In this document: positions 35,422 to 42,791 of the stretch, piece by piece
Numbering within the stretch: the stretch's first letter is position 1
How the letters are laid out: every line of letters begins with the position of its first letter
Translations under genes and position numbers: made by a program
DNA from: Peptoniphilus ovalis
Lineage (GTDB): Bacteria; Bacillota; Clostridia; Tissierellales; Peptoniphilaceae
Reading direction: 5' to 3'
Assembly: GCF_018919265.1 (NCBI RefSeq)
Contig: NZ_JAHLQO010000003.1
Coordinates: 248,001 to 312,000 of the forward strand
Length of the DNA: 64,000 bases
Notes under the pieces: model-generated
Databases searched by the model: none
The model's input: only the letters and a program-made list of their open reading frames with translations
Told to the model about the DNA's origin: nothing

Positions 35422-36315
35422 TTACTCCTCTATTAATAGTGTTTCTAATACTTGTTCTTGTTTTAAACCATCAATTTGCATATAGTATGCTGCTGAATCA
35501 ATAAGAGCTTGTAGTGGAAGTAGTCCAATTAGTTCAGTGTTAACTACAGTTACACCATATCTCTTAGCTTCAGATTTAACCATTTCAAGTGCTTGATAGA
35601 TTGCAGTTTTTTCAAAGTTTACAAGGTTCATTGATACTTGAGTTTGACCTTTTTCTTCAAGTTCAAGACCAATAGCCTTAACAAATCTAAGTCCTCCACC
35701 AATGTGACGAACAGTTTTTGCAATTTTATCAGCAATTTCAAGATTATTAGTATTTAGGTTTACGTTGAATGCAACTAAGTGGAATCTTGCTGCTACTGCA
35801 GTAGCTCCAGATTTAGCATTCATTTCTTGTGGACCAAAATCAGGTTTCCATTCTGGTTCTTTGATTTTATCGAAGAAACCTTCGTATTGTCCCTTTCTTA
35901 CTTTTGCAAGGTTCTTTCTATCAGGAGAAGTTGCGGCATCTTCATATAGATAAACTGGGATTCCCATTTCACCTATAGCAGCTCCAACTTTTTTAGCATA
36001 TTCAACACAGTCTTCAGTAGTTACTTCAGTTACTGGAACAAAAGGAATTACATCTACTGCTCCCATTCTTGGGTGAGCTCCATGATGTTTAGTCATGTCT
36101 ATTAATTCAGATGCAACTTTAACTGATTCTAAAACAGCGTCAATTACAGCTTCTGGTTCACCAATTACTTCTACAACAAGTCTGTTGTGGTCAGCATCTG
36201 GTTGGTAGTCAATTAACTTAATATTTTCTTTAGCTCTAAAACATTCTGTAATTTTATCAATAGTATTTTGATCTTTACCTTCAGAATAGTTAGGTATACA
36301 CATTACTCTTTTCAA
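35422..36315 (-). CDS. ftcD: Glutamate formimidoyltransferase
   Basis: A 297-residue single-domain transferase that moves the formimino group of N-formimino-L-glutamate to THF, releasing glutamate. It matches the N- and C-subdomains of the FtcD transferase part ([17 protein letters not shown] start; [19 protein letters not shown], with the conserved His of the active site). The cyclodeaminase domain fused to it in animals is the separate fchA here. Start is TTG at 36315, eight bases after GGAGG; ATG four codons later lacks a suitable site. Confidence 0.94.
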   Translation of the reverse strand: MKRVMCIPNYSEGKDQNTIDKITECFRAKENIKLIDYQPDADHNRLVVEVIGEPEAVIDAVLESVKVASELIDMTKHHGAHPRMGAVDVIPFVPVTEVTTEDCVEYAKKVGAAIGEMGIPVYLYEDAATSPDRKNLAKVRKGQYEGFFDKIKEPEWKPDFGPQEMNAKSGATAVAARFHLVAFNVNLNTNNLEIADKIAKTVRHIGGGLRFVKAIGLELEEKGQTQVSMNLVNFEKTAIYQALEMVKSEAKRYGVTVVNTELIGLLPLQALIDSAAYYMQIDGLKQEQVLETLLIEE

Positions 36316-36380
36316 ATCAATTTCCTCCTTAAATTTGATTTTAGATTATTTATATTAACTTACTTTACACTTGCATTATA

Positions 36381-37919
36381 TTAAAGGCTGACAACTTTTT
36401 CAACAGCTTCTAGAAGAGTATCTTCAGAAATTACAGTTTGAGCTTTTTCAAGTTCTTCGTAAATTTCAATACTTGAATCATCTTCAATAAATGCAACTTT
36501 TTCTCTAATAGCATCATAAGCTGCCTTAGTTCCCTTACCTAATTCGTATTTTCCTTCTTCCATTTCAACTCTAAAATCGATTGCTTGAGCAGCTATCATA
36601 AGTTCAGTTGTAAGAATTCTTGCAACATTTTTAACAACTTCTCTAGCTTTTCTTGAAGCCCAGTTACCCATTGATACGAAGTCTTCTTGGTTTTCACAAG
36701 ATGTGATTGAGTCAACACTTGCTGGATGAGATAAAGTTTTGTTTTCTGATGCAAGTGCAGCTGCTGCGTATTGAGTAATCATAAATCCTGAGTTTAATCC
36801 AGGATGTTTAACTAAGAATGAAGGCATTCCAGAAAGAGTAGTGTTTACCATTCTTTCGATTCTTCTTTCAGAGATATTTCCTAGTTCGGAAACAGCAATA
36901 GCTAAGAAGTCTAATGGTTGAGCCATTAATTCTCCGTGGAAGTTTCCACCAGAAATTACTTTTCCATCGTGAGTGATAATAGGGTTATCAGTTGCTGAGT
37001 TTAGTTCTATTTCAACTTTTTCTCTTACATATTCTAATGTATCTTTACTTGCTCCATGAACTTGTGGCATACATCTAAATGTATAAGCATCTTGTACACG
37101 TAATTCTGCAGTGTGAGTTACATAAGTTGAACCTTCAAGAATATTTCTTAGATTTTCTGCAGTTTTTAGTGATCCTGCATGTGGTCTAATAGTGTGTAGT
37201 TCTTCCCAGAATGCATCGATGATTCCTCTAGCTGATTCAACTGCCATAGCTCCAGCGATATCTGCAATCTTAGAAAGTTTTAATGCATCGTAAGTTGCAA
37301 GAGCACCAGTTGCTGTAAGAACAGTAGTACCATTAATAAGAGCTAATCCTTCTTTTGCTGCAAGTTCTATTGGTTTGATTCCAGCTTTTTCCATAGCTTC
37401 TCTTCCTTGTAGAAGCTCTCCTTCATAATAAGCTTTTCCTAGTCCAAGCATTGGAAGAACCATGTGTGCAAGTGGTGCTAAGTCTCCGGATGCTCCTAGA
37501 GAACCTTTTTCAGGAATATATGGAACAACATTTTTATTAAGCATTTCAAGAAGTAATTCTATAGTAGAAAGTCTGATACCAGAAACTCCCTTTAATAATG
37601 AATTAATTCTAATAAGCATAACTGCTCTTGTTTCATCTTCTGGAAGTGGGTCTCCAAAACCTGAAGCGTGAGTTCTAATTATATTTTCTTGTAGTTGAGC
37701 TGAATCTTCTTTAGAAATTGAAACTCTTGATAGAGAACCAAATCCTGTGTTAATTCCGTAAACAACTCTTTCTTCTTCAACAATTTCTTCAACATATTTT
37801 CTTGATTTGTTAACATCAGCTATTGCCTTTTCATCAATTTCTACTTGAACGTGATTTCTTGCAACTGCTACTAATTGCTCAAGATCAAGATCATTACCTG
37901 TTAATACTACTTTGTTCAT
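36381..37919 (-). CDS. hutH: Histidine ammonia-lyase
   Basis: A 512-residue lyase that removes ammonia from histidine to give trans-urocanate. The self-formed MIO cofactor triad Ala-Ser-Gly is at 143-145 in KGSLGASGDLAPLAHM; Tyr54 in YGINTGFGSL is the catalytic base region; QDAYTFRCMPQVHG and SATDNPI follow. AAGGAAGG precedes the ATG. It heads the minus-strand hut operon behind a leader of about 175 nt. Confidence 0.97.
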   Translation of the reverse strand: MNKVVLTGNDLDLEQLVAVARNHVQVEIDEKAIADVNKSRKYVEEIVEEERVVYGINTGFGSLSRVSISKEDSAQLQENIIRTHASGFGDPLPEDETRAVMLIRINSLLKGVSGIRLSTIELLLEMLNKNVVPYIPEKGSLGASGDLAPLAHMVLPMLGLGKAYYEGELLQGREAMEKAGIKPIELAAKEGLALINGTTVLTATGALATYDALKLSKIADIAGAMAVESARGIIDAFWEELHTIRPHAGSLKTAENLRNILEGSTYVTHTAELRVQDAYTFRCMPQVHGASKDTLEYVREKVEIELNSATDNPIITHDGKVISGGNFHGELMAQPLDFLAIAVSELGNISERRIERMVNTTLSGMPSFLVKHPGLNSGFMITQYAAAALASENKTLSHPASVDSITSCENQEDFVSMGNWASRKAREVVKNVARILTTELMIAAQAIDFRVEMEEGKYELGKGTKAAYDAIREKVAFIEDDSSIEIYEELEKAQTVISEDTLLEAVEKVVSL

Positions 37920-38031
37920 AATTATACTTCCTTCCTTTTAATTAAATATTCTCTTTTCAAAAAATTCCGAAGATGAAAATTATTTGTAAAATTTTGAAAA
38001 AAGTTTGCCCTTTTATAGAGAGTTAAAAATT

Positions 38032-38088
38032 CATTTGCAAAGCTATTTTAAAAACTTAGATAAAAGCTAAGTTGTGATTCTGCAAATG
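38032..38088 (-). promoter_or_regulatory. Structured element in the hutH leader
   Basis: Near the 5' end of the hutH transcript, CATTTGCA (38081-38088) pairs with TGCAAATG (38032-38039) and encloses a second hairpin AACTTAG/CTAAGTT (38067-38073 with 38053-38059). It is followed by AATTTTTAA, a weak U run. It could be an attenuator or an RNA-stabilising element. Confidence 0.45.
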
Positions 38089-38094
38089 TTTTCT
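38081..38094 (-). promoter_or_regulatory. cre-like operator at the hutH start site
   Basis: AGAAAACATTTGCA on the minus strand, seven bases after the minus-10. It is near-palindromic and close to the CcpA cre consensus (TGNAANCGNTNNCA), and closely related copies stand at the histidine carrier and yfcC promoters. Confidence 0.5.
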
Positions 38095-38100
38095 ATCTTG

Positions 38101-38129
38101 ATTTTATTCCAAATATATATTAAAGTCAA
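38101..38129 (-). promoter_or_regulatory. Promoter of hutH-ftcD-fhs-fchA-glmL
   Basis: TTGACT (38124-38129), 17-bp spacer, TAAAAT (38101-38106) on the minus strand. The sequence TTGACTTTAAT..TGG..TAAAAT closely resembles the promoter of the histidine carrier at 39837-39865. Confidence 0.78.
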
Positions 38130-38377
38130 TAATTTTAAGATAATAAATCCAATATTACTTAAAAAAGAACAATTCTTTATTTCTTTTTTGTAGTAAATTA
38201 ATTGATTGTTTTTGCGAATTTTCTGCCTATTTATTTAATATTATATTTTGAGATTACTGTGCTATGATAAATCGATAATTATTTTTAGTGAATTAATCGA
38301 TAAATTTTCTCTATACATTTTTAATCAATCTATTTATAAAGAAAAATAATTTCTCAATTAATTTTATATTTATTAGC
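38130..38377. other. AT-rich intergenic stretch upstream of the hutH promoter
   Basis: No gene seen. It contains two AATCGATA copies (38270-38277 and 38295-38302) 25 bases apart with palindromic ATCGAT cores, which might be regulator sites; otherwise featureless AT-rich DNA. Confidence 0.5.
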
Positions 38378-38410
38378 AAAAAAAAGGCATGAAGCTTATC
38401 TTCATGCCTA
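38378..38410 (-). terminator. Terminator of the YuiF-like carrier gene
   Basis: Minus strand AGGCATGAAG-ATAAG-CTTCATGCCT (10-bp perfect stem) followed by a T run. Confidence 0.93.
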
Positions 38411-38424
38411 AAAATTTTTTAAAA

Positions 38425-39804
38425 TTATGATAATAGAACTGATCCTATAACTCCACCTATAACTAGGAAAATATCGAAAGCTATAAATGTAGGAACACAA
38501 GTATCCCAAATGTGGTCATGTTGTCCGTCTGCATTAAGACCAGAAGTAGGTCCCATTGTAGAGTCAGATGCTGGAGAACCTGCATCTCCTAGAGCTGCTG
38601 CTATACCAATTAATAGAATTATAGCTGCGTGGCTAAATCCTAATTGTTGTGCTAGAGGTACATAGATTGCTGCAACTACCGGAATTGTACCGAAAGATGT
38701 ACCGATTCCCATTGTTATAATAAGTCCTATTGCTAGAAGTACTATAGAAGAAACTACAAGTGAGGATCCTTCCATCATAGAAGCTGTATTGTTAACTAAA
38801 TGTTCTACTGCTCCTGATGTATTAAGTACGTTTGCATATCCACCAGCAATAAGCATTACAAAAGCGATAAATGCCATAAGATCAAGTCCGCCATTGATCA
38901 TTTCATCAATTTCATGCCATTTAATAGATCTTGTGATAAGCAAGAAAATTATACCTATAATTGCTGAGAATGGAAGGTTAGTTGTAATAATTTGAGCAAT
39001 AAGCATTGCTACTGCAGCAACTAGTGCTCCCCATGCTTCACTTGTCATTGACACATGAGCATCAAGTGGTGCTACACCTGGAACTTCAAGATCTTGGTAT
39101 TCTCTGTCTTTTCCATAAAGAACAAATACTACAAAGATAAGACCAACTAACATTGAAAGTCCACCAATCCACATAACTTTTTGTGTATCATCAACTGTTG
39201 TTGGCATACCAGCATCAGTCATGTTTGATGCAATTATGTTGTGGAATATAAGTCCAAATCCTGCTGGGATTGAGATATAAGGTGCTTTAAGTCCAAAGCA
39301 AAGAGCTGATGCAACTGCACGTCTGTCTATCTTTAACTTATTCATAAGTCCTAGTAGTGGTGGAATTAGAATAGGTATAAAGGAAATGTGCACTGGTAAA
39401 AGGTTTTGAGAAAAAACTGAGATGAATGCAATTAAGAAAATAAATGCAAATTTATTGTTTCCTACGATTTTAGAAACCTTTTGTGCAAGAATAGTTATAA
39501 GTCCTGATTTACCAATAGCATAAGCGAATGCTCCGATTAAGATATAAGCTAAAGCTGTTTCAGCCATTGATCCCATACCACCAATAATTGTGCTAATAAT
39601 TCCATCGCCTTCAGTTGCAAACATTGGTAATCCGCCAAGGTATACACCTTGCCAAGATTCAGGGTCAAAAACATAAAGTGGCATTCCTGCTGTAAGTCCT
39701 GCTACAATACCTGCAACAAGTAATGATAGTAAAACGTTAAGTTTTAGCATACATAGTATTACCAATAATAAAACTGATACTACTACTGGGTTAAATAATA
39801 ACAT
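38425..39804 (-). CDS. YuiF-like NhaC-superfamily transporter, probable histidine carrier
   Basis: A 459-residue polytopic membrane protein (about 11-12 hydrophobic helices) of the Na+/H+ antiporter NhaC superfamily, YuiF type. Typical elements are the N-terminal LFNPVVVSVLLLVILCMLKLN and the loop SPASDSTMGPTSGLNADGQHDHIWDTC near the end. YuiF-type proteins are often found with hut genes in Firmicutes and predicted to import histidine; the position between hutH and hutI supports that here. Transport of histidine is inferred; ion antiport cannot be excluded. AAGGAGG precedes the ATG. Confidence 0.85.
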   Translation of the reverse strand: MLLFNPVVVSVLLLVILCMLKLNVLLSLLVAGIVAGLTAGMPLYVFDPESWQGVYLGGLPMFATEGDGIISTIIGGMGSMAETALAYILIGAFAYAIGKSGLITILAQKVSKIVGNNKFAFIFLIAFISVFSQNLLPVHISFIPILIPPLLGLMNKLKIDRRAVASALCFGLKAPYISIPAGFGLIFHNIIASNMTDAGMPTTVDDTQKVMWIGGLSMLVGLIFVVFVLYGKDREYQDLEVPGVAPLDAHVSMTSEAWGALVAAVAMLIAQIITTNLPFSAIIGIIFLLITRSIKWHEIDEMINGGLDLMAFIAFVMLIAGGYANVLNTSGAVEHLVNNTASMMEGSSLVVSSIVLLAIGLIITMGIGTSFGTIPVVAAIYVPLAQQLGFSHAAIILLIGIAAALGDAGSPASDSTMGPTSGLNADGQHDHIWDTCVPTFIAFDIFLVIGGVIGSVLLS

Positions 39805-39819
39805 AATTTTCCTCCTTTT

Positions 39820-39833
39820 TGAAAATGTTTTCT
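39820..39833 (-). promoter_or_regulatory. cre-like operator at the carrier start site
   Basis: AGAAAACATTTTCA on the minus strand with perfect inner dyad GAAAA-CA-TTTTC, four bases after the minus-10 and just before the ribosome binding site. One base differs from the hutH copy. Confidence 0.5.
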
Positions 39834-39836
39834 TTA

Positions 39837-39865
39837 ATTTTAAGCCATATTTTATTTAAAGTCAA
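39837..39865 (-). promoter_or_regulatory. Proximal promoter of the YuiF-like carrier
   Basis: TTGACT (39860-39865), 17-bp spacer containing ATGGCT, TAAAAT (39837-39842), minus strand. Confidence 0.78.
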
Positions 39866-39967
39866 TCGTTTTCTTAAAAGTTCATAAAAAAAGACATTCT
39901 TTTAATAAGTTTTCATGTTACAAAATTATCTTATCGAAAGAAGCCTTTCAAACGCATTTTTAATTTT

Positions 39968-39996
39968 AATATAAGCCATTATATTATTCAAGTCAA
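39968..39996 (-). promoter_or_regulatory. Distal promoter of the YuiF-like carrier
   Basis: TTGACT (39991-39996), 17-bp spacer ending ATGGCT, TATATT (39968-39973), minus strand; similar to the proximal promoter 131 bp downstream, including the TTGACTT start and the ATGGCTTA block. Confidence 0.65.
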
Positions 39997-40158
39997 ATAG
40001 AAAAGAGAGCTTTTGCCTCCTTTCTTTGTTATTACTTAACCCCATGTAGTAACCTTATTAAAATTTAAATAAAAGATCTTTTTGTCTTCTTTATTTTCTT
40101 TTTAAAATTTTTTAAGTTATTTTTGTATTCATAAGCATCGTATATTTTTATTTTCTTA
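39997..40158. other. AT-rich intergenic stretch, nothing recognisable
   Basis: Between the distal carrier promoter and the end of the small membrane protein gene. A lone AGGAGG on the minus strand (near 40018) has no open reading frame behind it. No clear terminator was found for the gene at 40159. Confidence 0.4.
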
Positions 40159-40587
40159 TTATACTTGTGAAGCTAAATCAAATACCTTTTCCTTATCTTC
40201 TTTGTTGAAGAAAAACCTTCTTGTGATATCATTCTTAGTAAAATATAATAAGACCAAATCTTTATGTTCTGCCTTATTTTCAAAAGTTATTGCATCTATA
40301 TCTTGCCAGCTCCAAATTTCATGTGACTTAAAAATTTTCATATCTGTATACATTTCAAGTTCTTTTTTAGTAGCTGCAACATATTTCTTTGTAAGAAGTG
40401 ACAATAATAAGAGCAAAGCTAGAATCAAAGTAAGTTTAAATTTTGTAAATATGGCAAGTCCAATTAAACTAAAAGTTACAACGCATGCATATTTTTCTAA
40501 AAAGCTTTTTCTAGGATTTACATATACATATTTTATTGCTTCTATTTCTTCATCCCAGGGTAATTTAATTTTTTTATCTTTACTCAT
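40159..40587 (-). CDS. Small membrane protein of unknown function (YcxB-like layout)
   Basis: A 142-residue protein, not firmly recognised. It has a polar N-terminus (about 1-30), two adjacent hydrophobic segments (about 33-66) and a soluble C-terminal part with alternating beta-like residues (EIWSWQDIDAITFENKAEHKDLVLLYF) reminiscent of bacterial PH-like or YcxB domains. GGAAGTGA precedes the ATG. It lies in the hut region on the minus strand, 24 bases after a broken gene remnant, with no evident hut role. Confidence 0.6.
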   Translation of the reverse strand: MSKDKKIKLPWDEEIEAIKYVYVNPRKSFLEKYACVVTFSLIGLAIFTKFKLTLILALLLLLSLLTKKYVAATKKELEMYTDMKIFKSHEIWSWQDIDAITFENKAEHKDLVLLYFTKNDITRRFFFNKEDKEKVFDLASQV

Positions 40588-40611
40588 ATTTTCACTTCCT
40601 ATTTTTAAATA

Positions 40612-40692
40612 TTAAGCACTAAGTTTAGGAGCTTTTCCTTCTGCTCTTCTTCTTTCAAGTGCTTCAAGAGCAATTTTGGACCTATGATAAAT
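40612..40692 (-). pseudogene. C-terminal remnant of a deleted gene
   Basis: An open stretch of 26 codons plus stop, bounded upstream by an in-frame TGA (40693-40695) and lacking a start codon and ribosome binding site. It reads ...SKIALEALERRRAEGKAPKLSA. The amphipathic, Arg/Lys-rich composition and codon use look like a real protein tail, unlike the AT-rich surroundings. The parent family is not recognised. It could also be chance, but the good coding character argues for a gene that lost its 5' part inside the hut region. Confidence 0.4.
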
Positions 40693-40821
40693 TCAAATTA
40701 TTCTCAATATCATTATATTTGAAATAATAATATCAATATAGCTTTTTTGTTTTATTTTAAAATTTATGTTTTTATTAACTATGTTAAAGTAAATTTATTT
40801 TTACTAATATATTTTAAGGCA

Positions 40822-40847
40822 TAAAAAAACTGGCCCAAAGGCCAGCC
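40822..40847 (-). terminator. Terminator of hutI
   Basis: Minus strand GGCTGGCC-TTTG-GGCCAGTT stem (6 strong pairs plus wobbles) followed by seven T. Confidence 0.88.
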
Positions 40848-40860
40848 TTATAAATCTTAA

Positions 40861-42129
40861 TTATTTTTTAACAACCTGTCTATCTTCAACTACAAGTTCA
40901 CCGTCAATATAAACTTGTTCACAAAGATTTGTTGCAAAGAAATATAATGTGTAGTCGATGTTATGAGCATCAAATACAGTTATATTTGCTCTCTTACCTT
41001 TATCAAATGATCCAATTGTATCAGCTCTATCCACTGAATAAGCAGCATTAATTGTTACTGCATTATAAACTTCAATTGGAGTAAGTTTCATTTGTAGACA
41101 TCCAAGTTGCATTATAAATTGTAAGTTTGCAGTAGGACAAGATCCTGGATTAGAGTCTGTACAAAGTGTAATTGCCATTCCCTTGTCAAGCATCTTTCTT
41201 GCTGGAGCATAAGTGTCTTTCATAAGTGAAAAAGTTGTACCTGGAAGTAGATTTCCAATTACATTATTTTCAGCAAGCATTTCAATTTCTTCATCTCCAA
41301 TTACCATTAAGTGTTCAGCTGAAACTGCATTTACATCTGCTGCAACTTTAACTCCACCAATGTCTTCAATTTCATCAGAGTGAATTCTAGTTTTAAATCC
41401 GTGTTCTTTTGCTGCTTCTAAGATTCTTTCAGATTGTTCTGCAGTAAATACTCCCTTTTCACAGAATACATCACAAAATTCTGCAAGATTTCTCTTAGCA
41501 ACTTCTGGCATCATATCAATTACAATATCTACATATTCGTCTGGATTGTCTTTGTATTTGTCATGAATTACATGAGCTGCCATGAAAGTGATAATAAGAT
41601 CAGTTGGATAATCTTCATTTAACTTATTGAGAACTTCAAGCTCTTTAAGTTCAGTCTCAAGAGTAATGCCATAACCACTTTTTGCTTCAACTGCAGTAAC
41701 TCCATGGACAAGCATATGTTCAAGCAAGTCTTTAGTCTTATCATACAATTCTTCGAAACTTGCTTCTTCAGTTGCTTTTAAAGTTGAAAGAATTCCTCCG
41801 CCAGCTTCAAGAATTTCTAGATATTCCATTCCATTTAACTTCATAGCAAATTCATTTTCACGACTTCCACCATATACTAAGTGAGTGTGGGCATCAATTA
41901 AGCCTGGAGTCGCAACTTTTCCGGTAAGATCTATAATTTCAGTATTGTCATCTTTTAAATTTTCATAACCATCGCCTTCGCCAACTTCTAAAATTTTTCC
42001 ATCAGCTATTGCAATGTAAGCATTTTCTAAAATGTCTGCTTTGTTCATTTCTTCACCTTTAAGTGGTCTGCCTAAATCTTTAGGTGAAAAAACTTGTTCA
42101 AGATTAATTAATATTTTATCCGCTTTCAT
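40861..42129 (-). CDS. hutI: Imidazolonepropionase
   Basis: A 422-residue amidohydrolase-superfamily enzyme that opens imidazolone-5-propionate to N-formimino-L-glutamate, the substrate of FtcD. The first metal site [16 protein letters not shown] (from about 79) and the imidazolone-binding AHVIHD and [12 protein letters not shown] are visible; [12 protein letters not shown] holds the last metal aspartate. AAGGAGG precedes the ATG. It has its own terminator and an attenuator-like leader. Confidence 0.96.
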   Translation of the reverse strand: MKADKILINLEQVFSPKDLGRPLKGEEMNKADILENAYIAIADGKILEVGEGDGYENLKDDNTEIIDLTGKVATPGLIDAHTHLVYGGSRENEFAMKLNGMEYLEILEAGGGILSTLKATEEASFEELYDKTKDLLEHMLVHGVTAVEAKSGYGITLETELKELEVLNKLNEDYPTDLIITFMAAHVIHDKYKDNPDEYVDIVIDMMPEVAKRNLAEFCDVFCEKGVFTAEQSERILEAAKEHGFKTRIHSDEIEDIGGVKVAADVNAVSAEHLMVIGDEEIEMLAENNVIGNLLPGTTFSLMKDTYAPARKMLDKGMAITLCTDSNPGSCPTANLQFIMQLGCLQMKLTPIEVYNAVTINAAYSVDRADTIGSFDKGKRANITVFDAHNIDYTLYFFATNLCEQVYIDGELVVEDRQVVKK

Positions 42130-42142
42130 AATTCCTCCTTAA

Positions 42143-42149
42143 ATCTGCA
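42143..42149 (-). promoter_or_regulatory. Third copy of the hutI leader stem sequence beside the ribosome binding site
   Basis: TGCAGAT on the minus strand repeats the 3' arm of the upstream terminator stem (42222-42230 with 42200-42208) and could pair with the 5' arm ATCTGCA instead, which would break the terminator but bring structure next to AAGGAGG. Inference from pairing only. Confidence 0.35.
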
Positions 42150-42185
42150 TATACATTAACACTTATACTATACCCATAACTATAT

Positions 42186-42230
42186 AAAATAAATAAAAAA
42201 TCTGCAAACTTAATTTATAAATTTGCAGAT
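42186..42230 (-). terminator. Terminator/attenuator in the hutI leader
   Basis: Minus strand ATCTGCAAA (42222-42230) pairs perfectly with TTTGCAGAT (42200-42208) across a 13-nt loop, followed by TTTTTTATTTATTTT. The next gene on this strand is hutI, 57 bases downstream, and the upstream gene (hutU) points away, so this hairpin can only act on a transcript that starts in the hutI-hutU gap. Confidence 0.7.
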
Positions 42231-42233
42231 AGT

Positions 42234-42239
42234 ATTATA
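42234..42239 (-). promoter_or_regulatory. Minus-10 element upstream of the hutI attenuator
   Basis: TATAAT on the minus strand; transcription would begin near 42227, at the very 5' edge of the attenuator hairpin. A weak minus-35 only. A second possible minus-10, TATAGT after TATGGG, lies between the hairpin and hutI. Confidence 0.4.
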
Positions 42240-42736
42240 TTTAATTATTCACATCATTATCTTTTTCAATAATTTTTTCCTTTTAGTTTTAAGTATTTTT
42301 TAACTTTGCTAAAATTCTTTGCTAAAATTTTATTCAACTTTGCATCATTTATAACAAATCTTAAATAATCTCTTCCCATTGATTTTAAATTATTAATTAG
42401 GTGAAAAACTAATTCCTAATCTTTAAATATAAAAAAGATTGAACTATACATTTATAGTTATGAAAATTTTCTCCATTATCTCAACAATATACAGAAAGAT
42501 TTAATATCTTCTCTCTAAATTTTTAAAACTTTATTTTCACTACCATTAGCATTTTTAGTATACTTCTTTTCTTTTTTCTATTTGCAATTGTTTTCTTTCA
42601 ATTTATCTCAATAAATCAATTCATAGCTAATACTATTTCTTGTTTTATTAATGTTTACTAATTACAGTAGTTTTAACTTCATTCTTAGTTTTATGAATAC
42701 TTTTTATATATTTTAGGAAATTAATTTCCCTTACTC
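42240..42736. other. hutI-hutU divergent intergenic region, no gene seen
   Basis: Very AT-rich. It contains a direct repeat TTTGCTAAAATT (near 42305-42330), a dyad ATTAGG/CCTAAT around 42395-42420, and AATCTTT/AAAGATT just after it. Near 42537-42565 TTCACT, 17 bp, TATACT form a plausible distal plus-strand promoter, with a cre-like 14-mer at 42583-42596. Confidence 0.5.
42583..42596 (+). promoter_or_regulatory. cre-like 14-mer upstream of hutU
   Basis: TGCAATTGTTTTCT differs by one base from the reverse complement of the hutH site (TGCAAATGTTTTCT). It follows the possible distal hutU promoter (TATACT near 42560-42565) by about 18 bases. Confidence 0.4.
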
Positions 42737-42765
42737 TTTACATTTAAAAATTTTTATTCTATAAT
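42737..42765 (+). promoter_or_regulatory. Proximal promoter of hutU
   Basis: TTTACA (42737-42742), 17-bp spacer, TATAAT (42760-42765). The start site near 42772 leaves only about 20 nt before the start codon. Confidence 0.82.
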
Positions 42766-42791
42766 GATTTTATAAATGGAGGTTGATAAAA

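Noticed and set aside
37920-38094. THF riboswitch or HutP antiterminator in the hutH leader
   Set aside because: No spaced UAG repeats and no resemblance to the THF riboswitch cores; only an unclassified nested hairpin is present.
39935-39965. Small reading frame after the distal carrier promoter (17 codons from an ATG in the spacer)
   Set aside because: No ribosome binding site, overlaps the promoter spacer, and has no recognisable sequence.
42240-42736. CRISPR-like or other repeat array in the hutI-hutU gap
   Set aside because: Only a single 12-base direct repeat and small dyads; no regular spacing or spacers.
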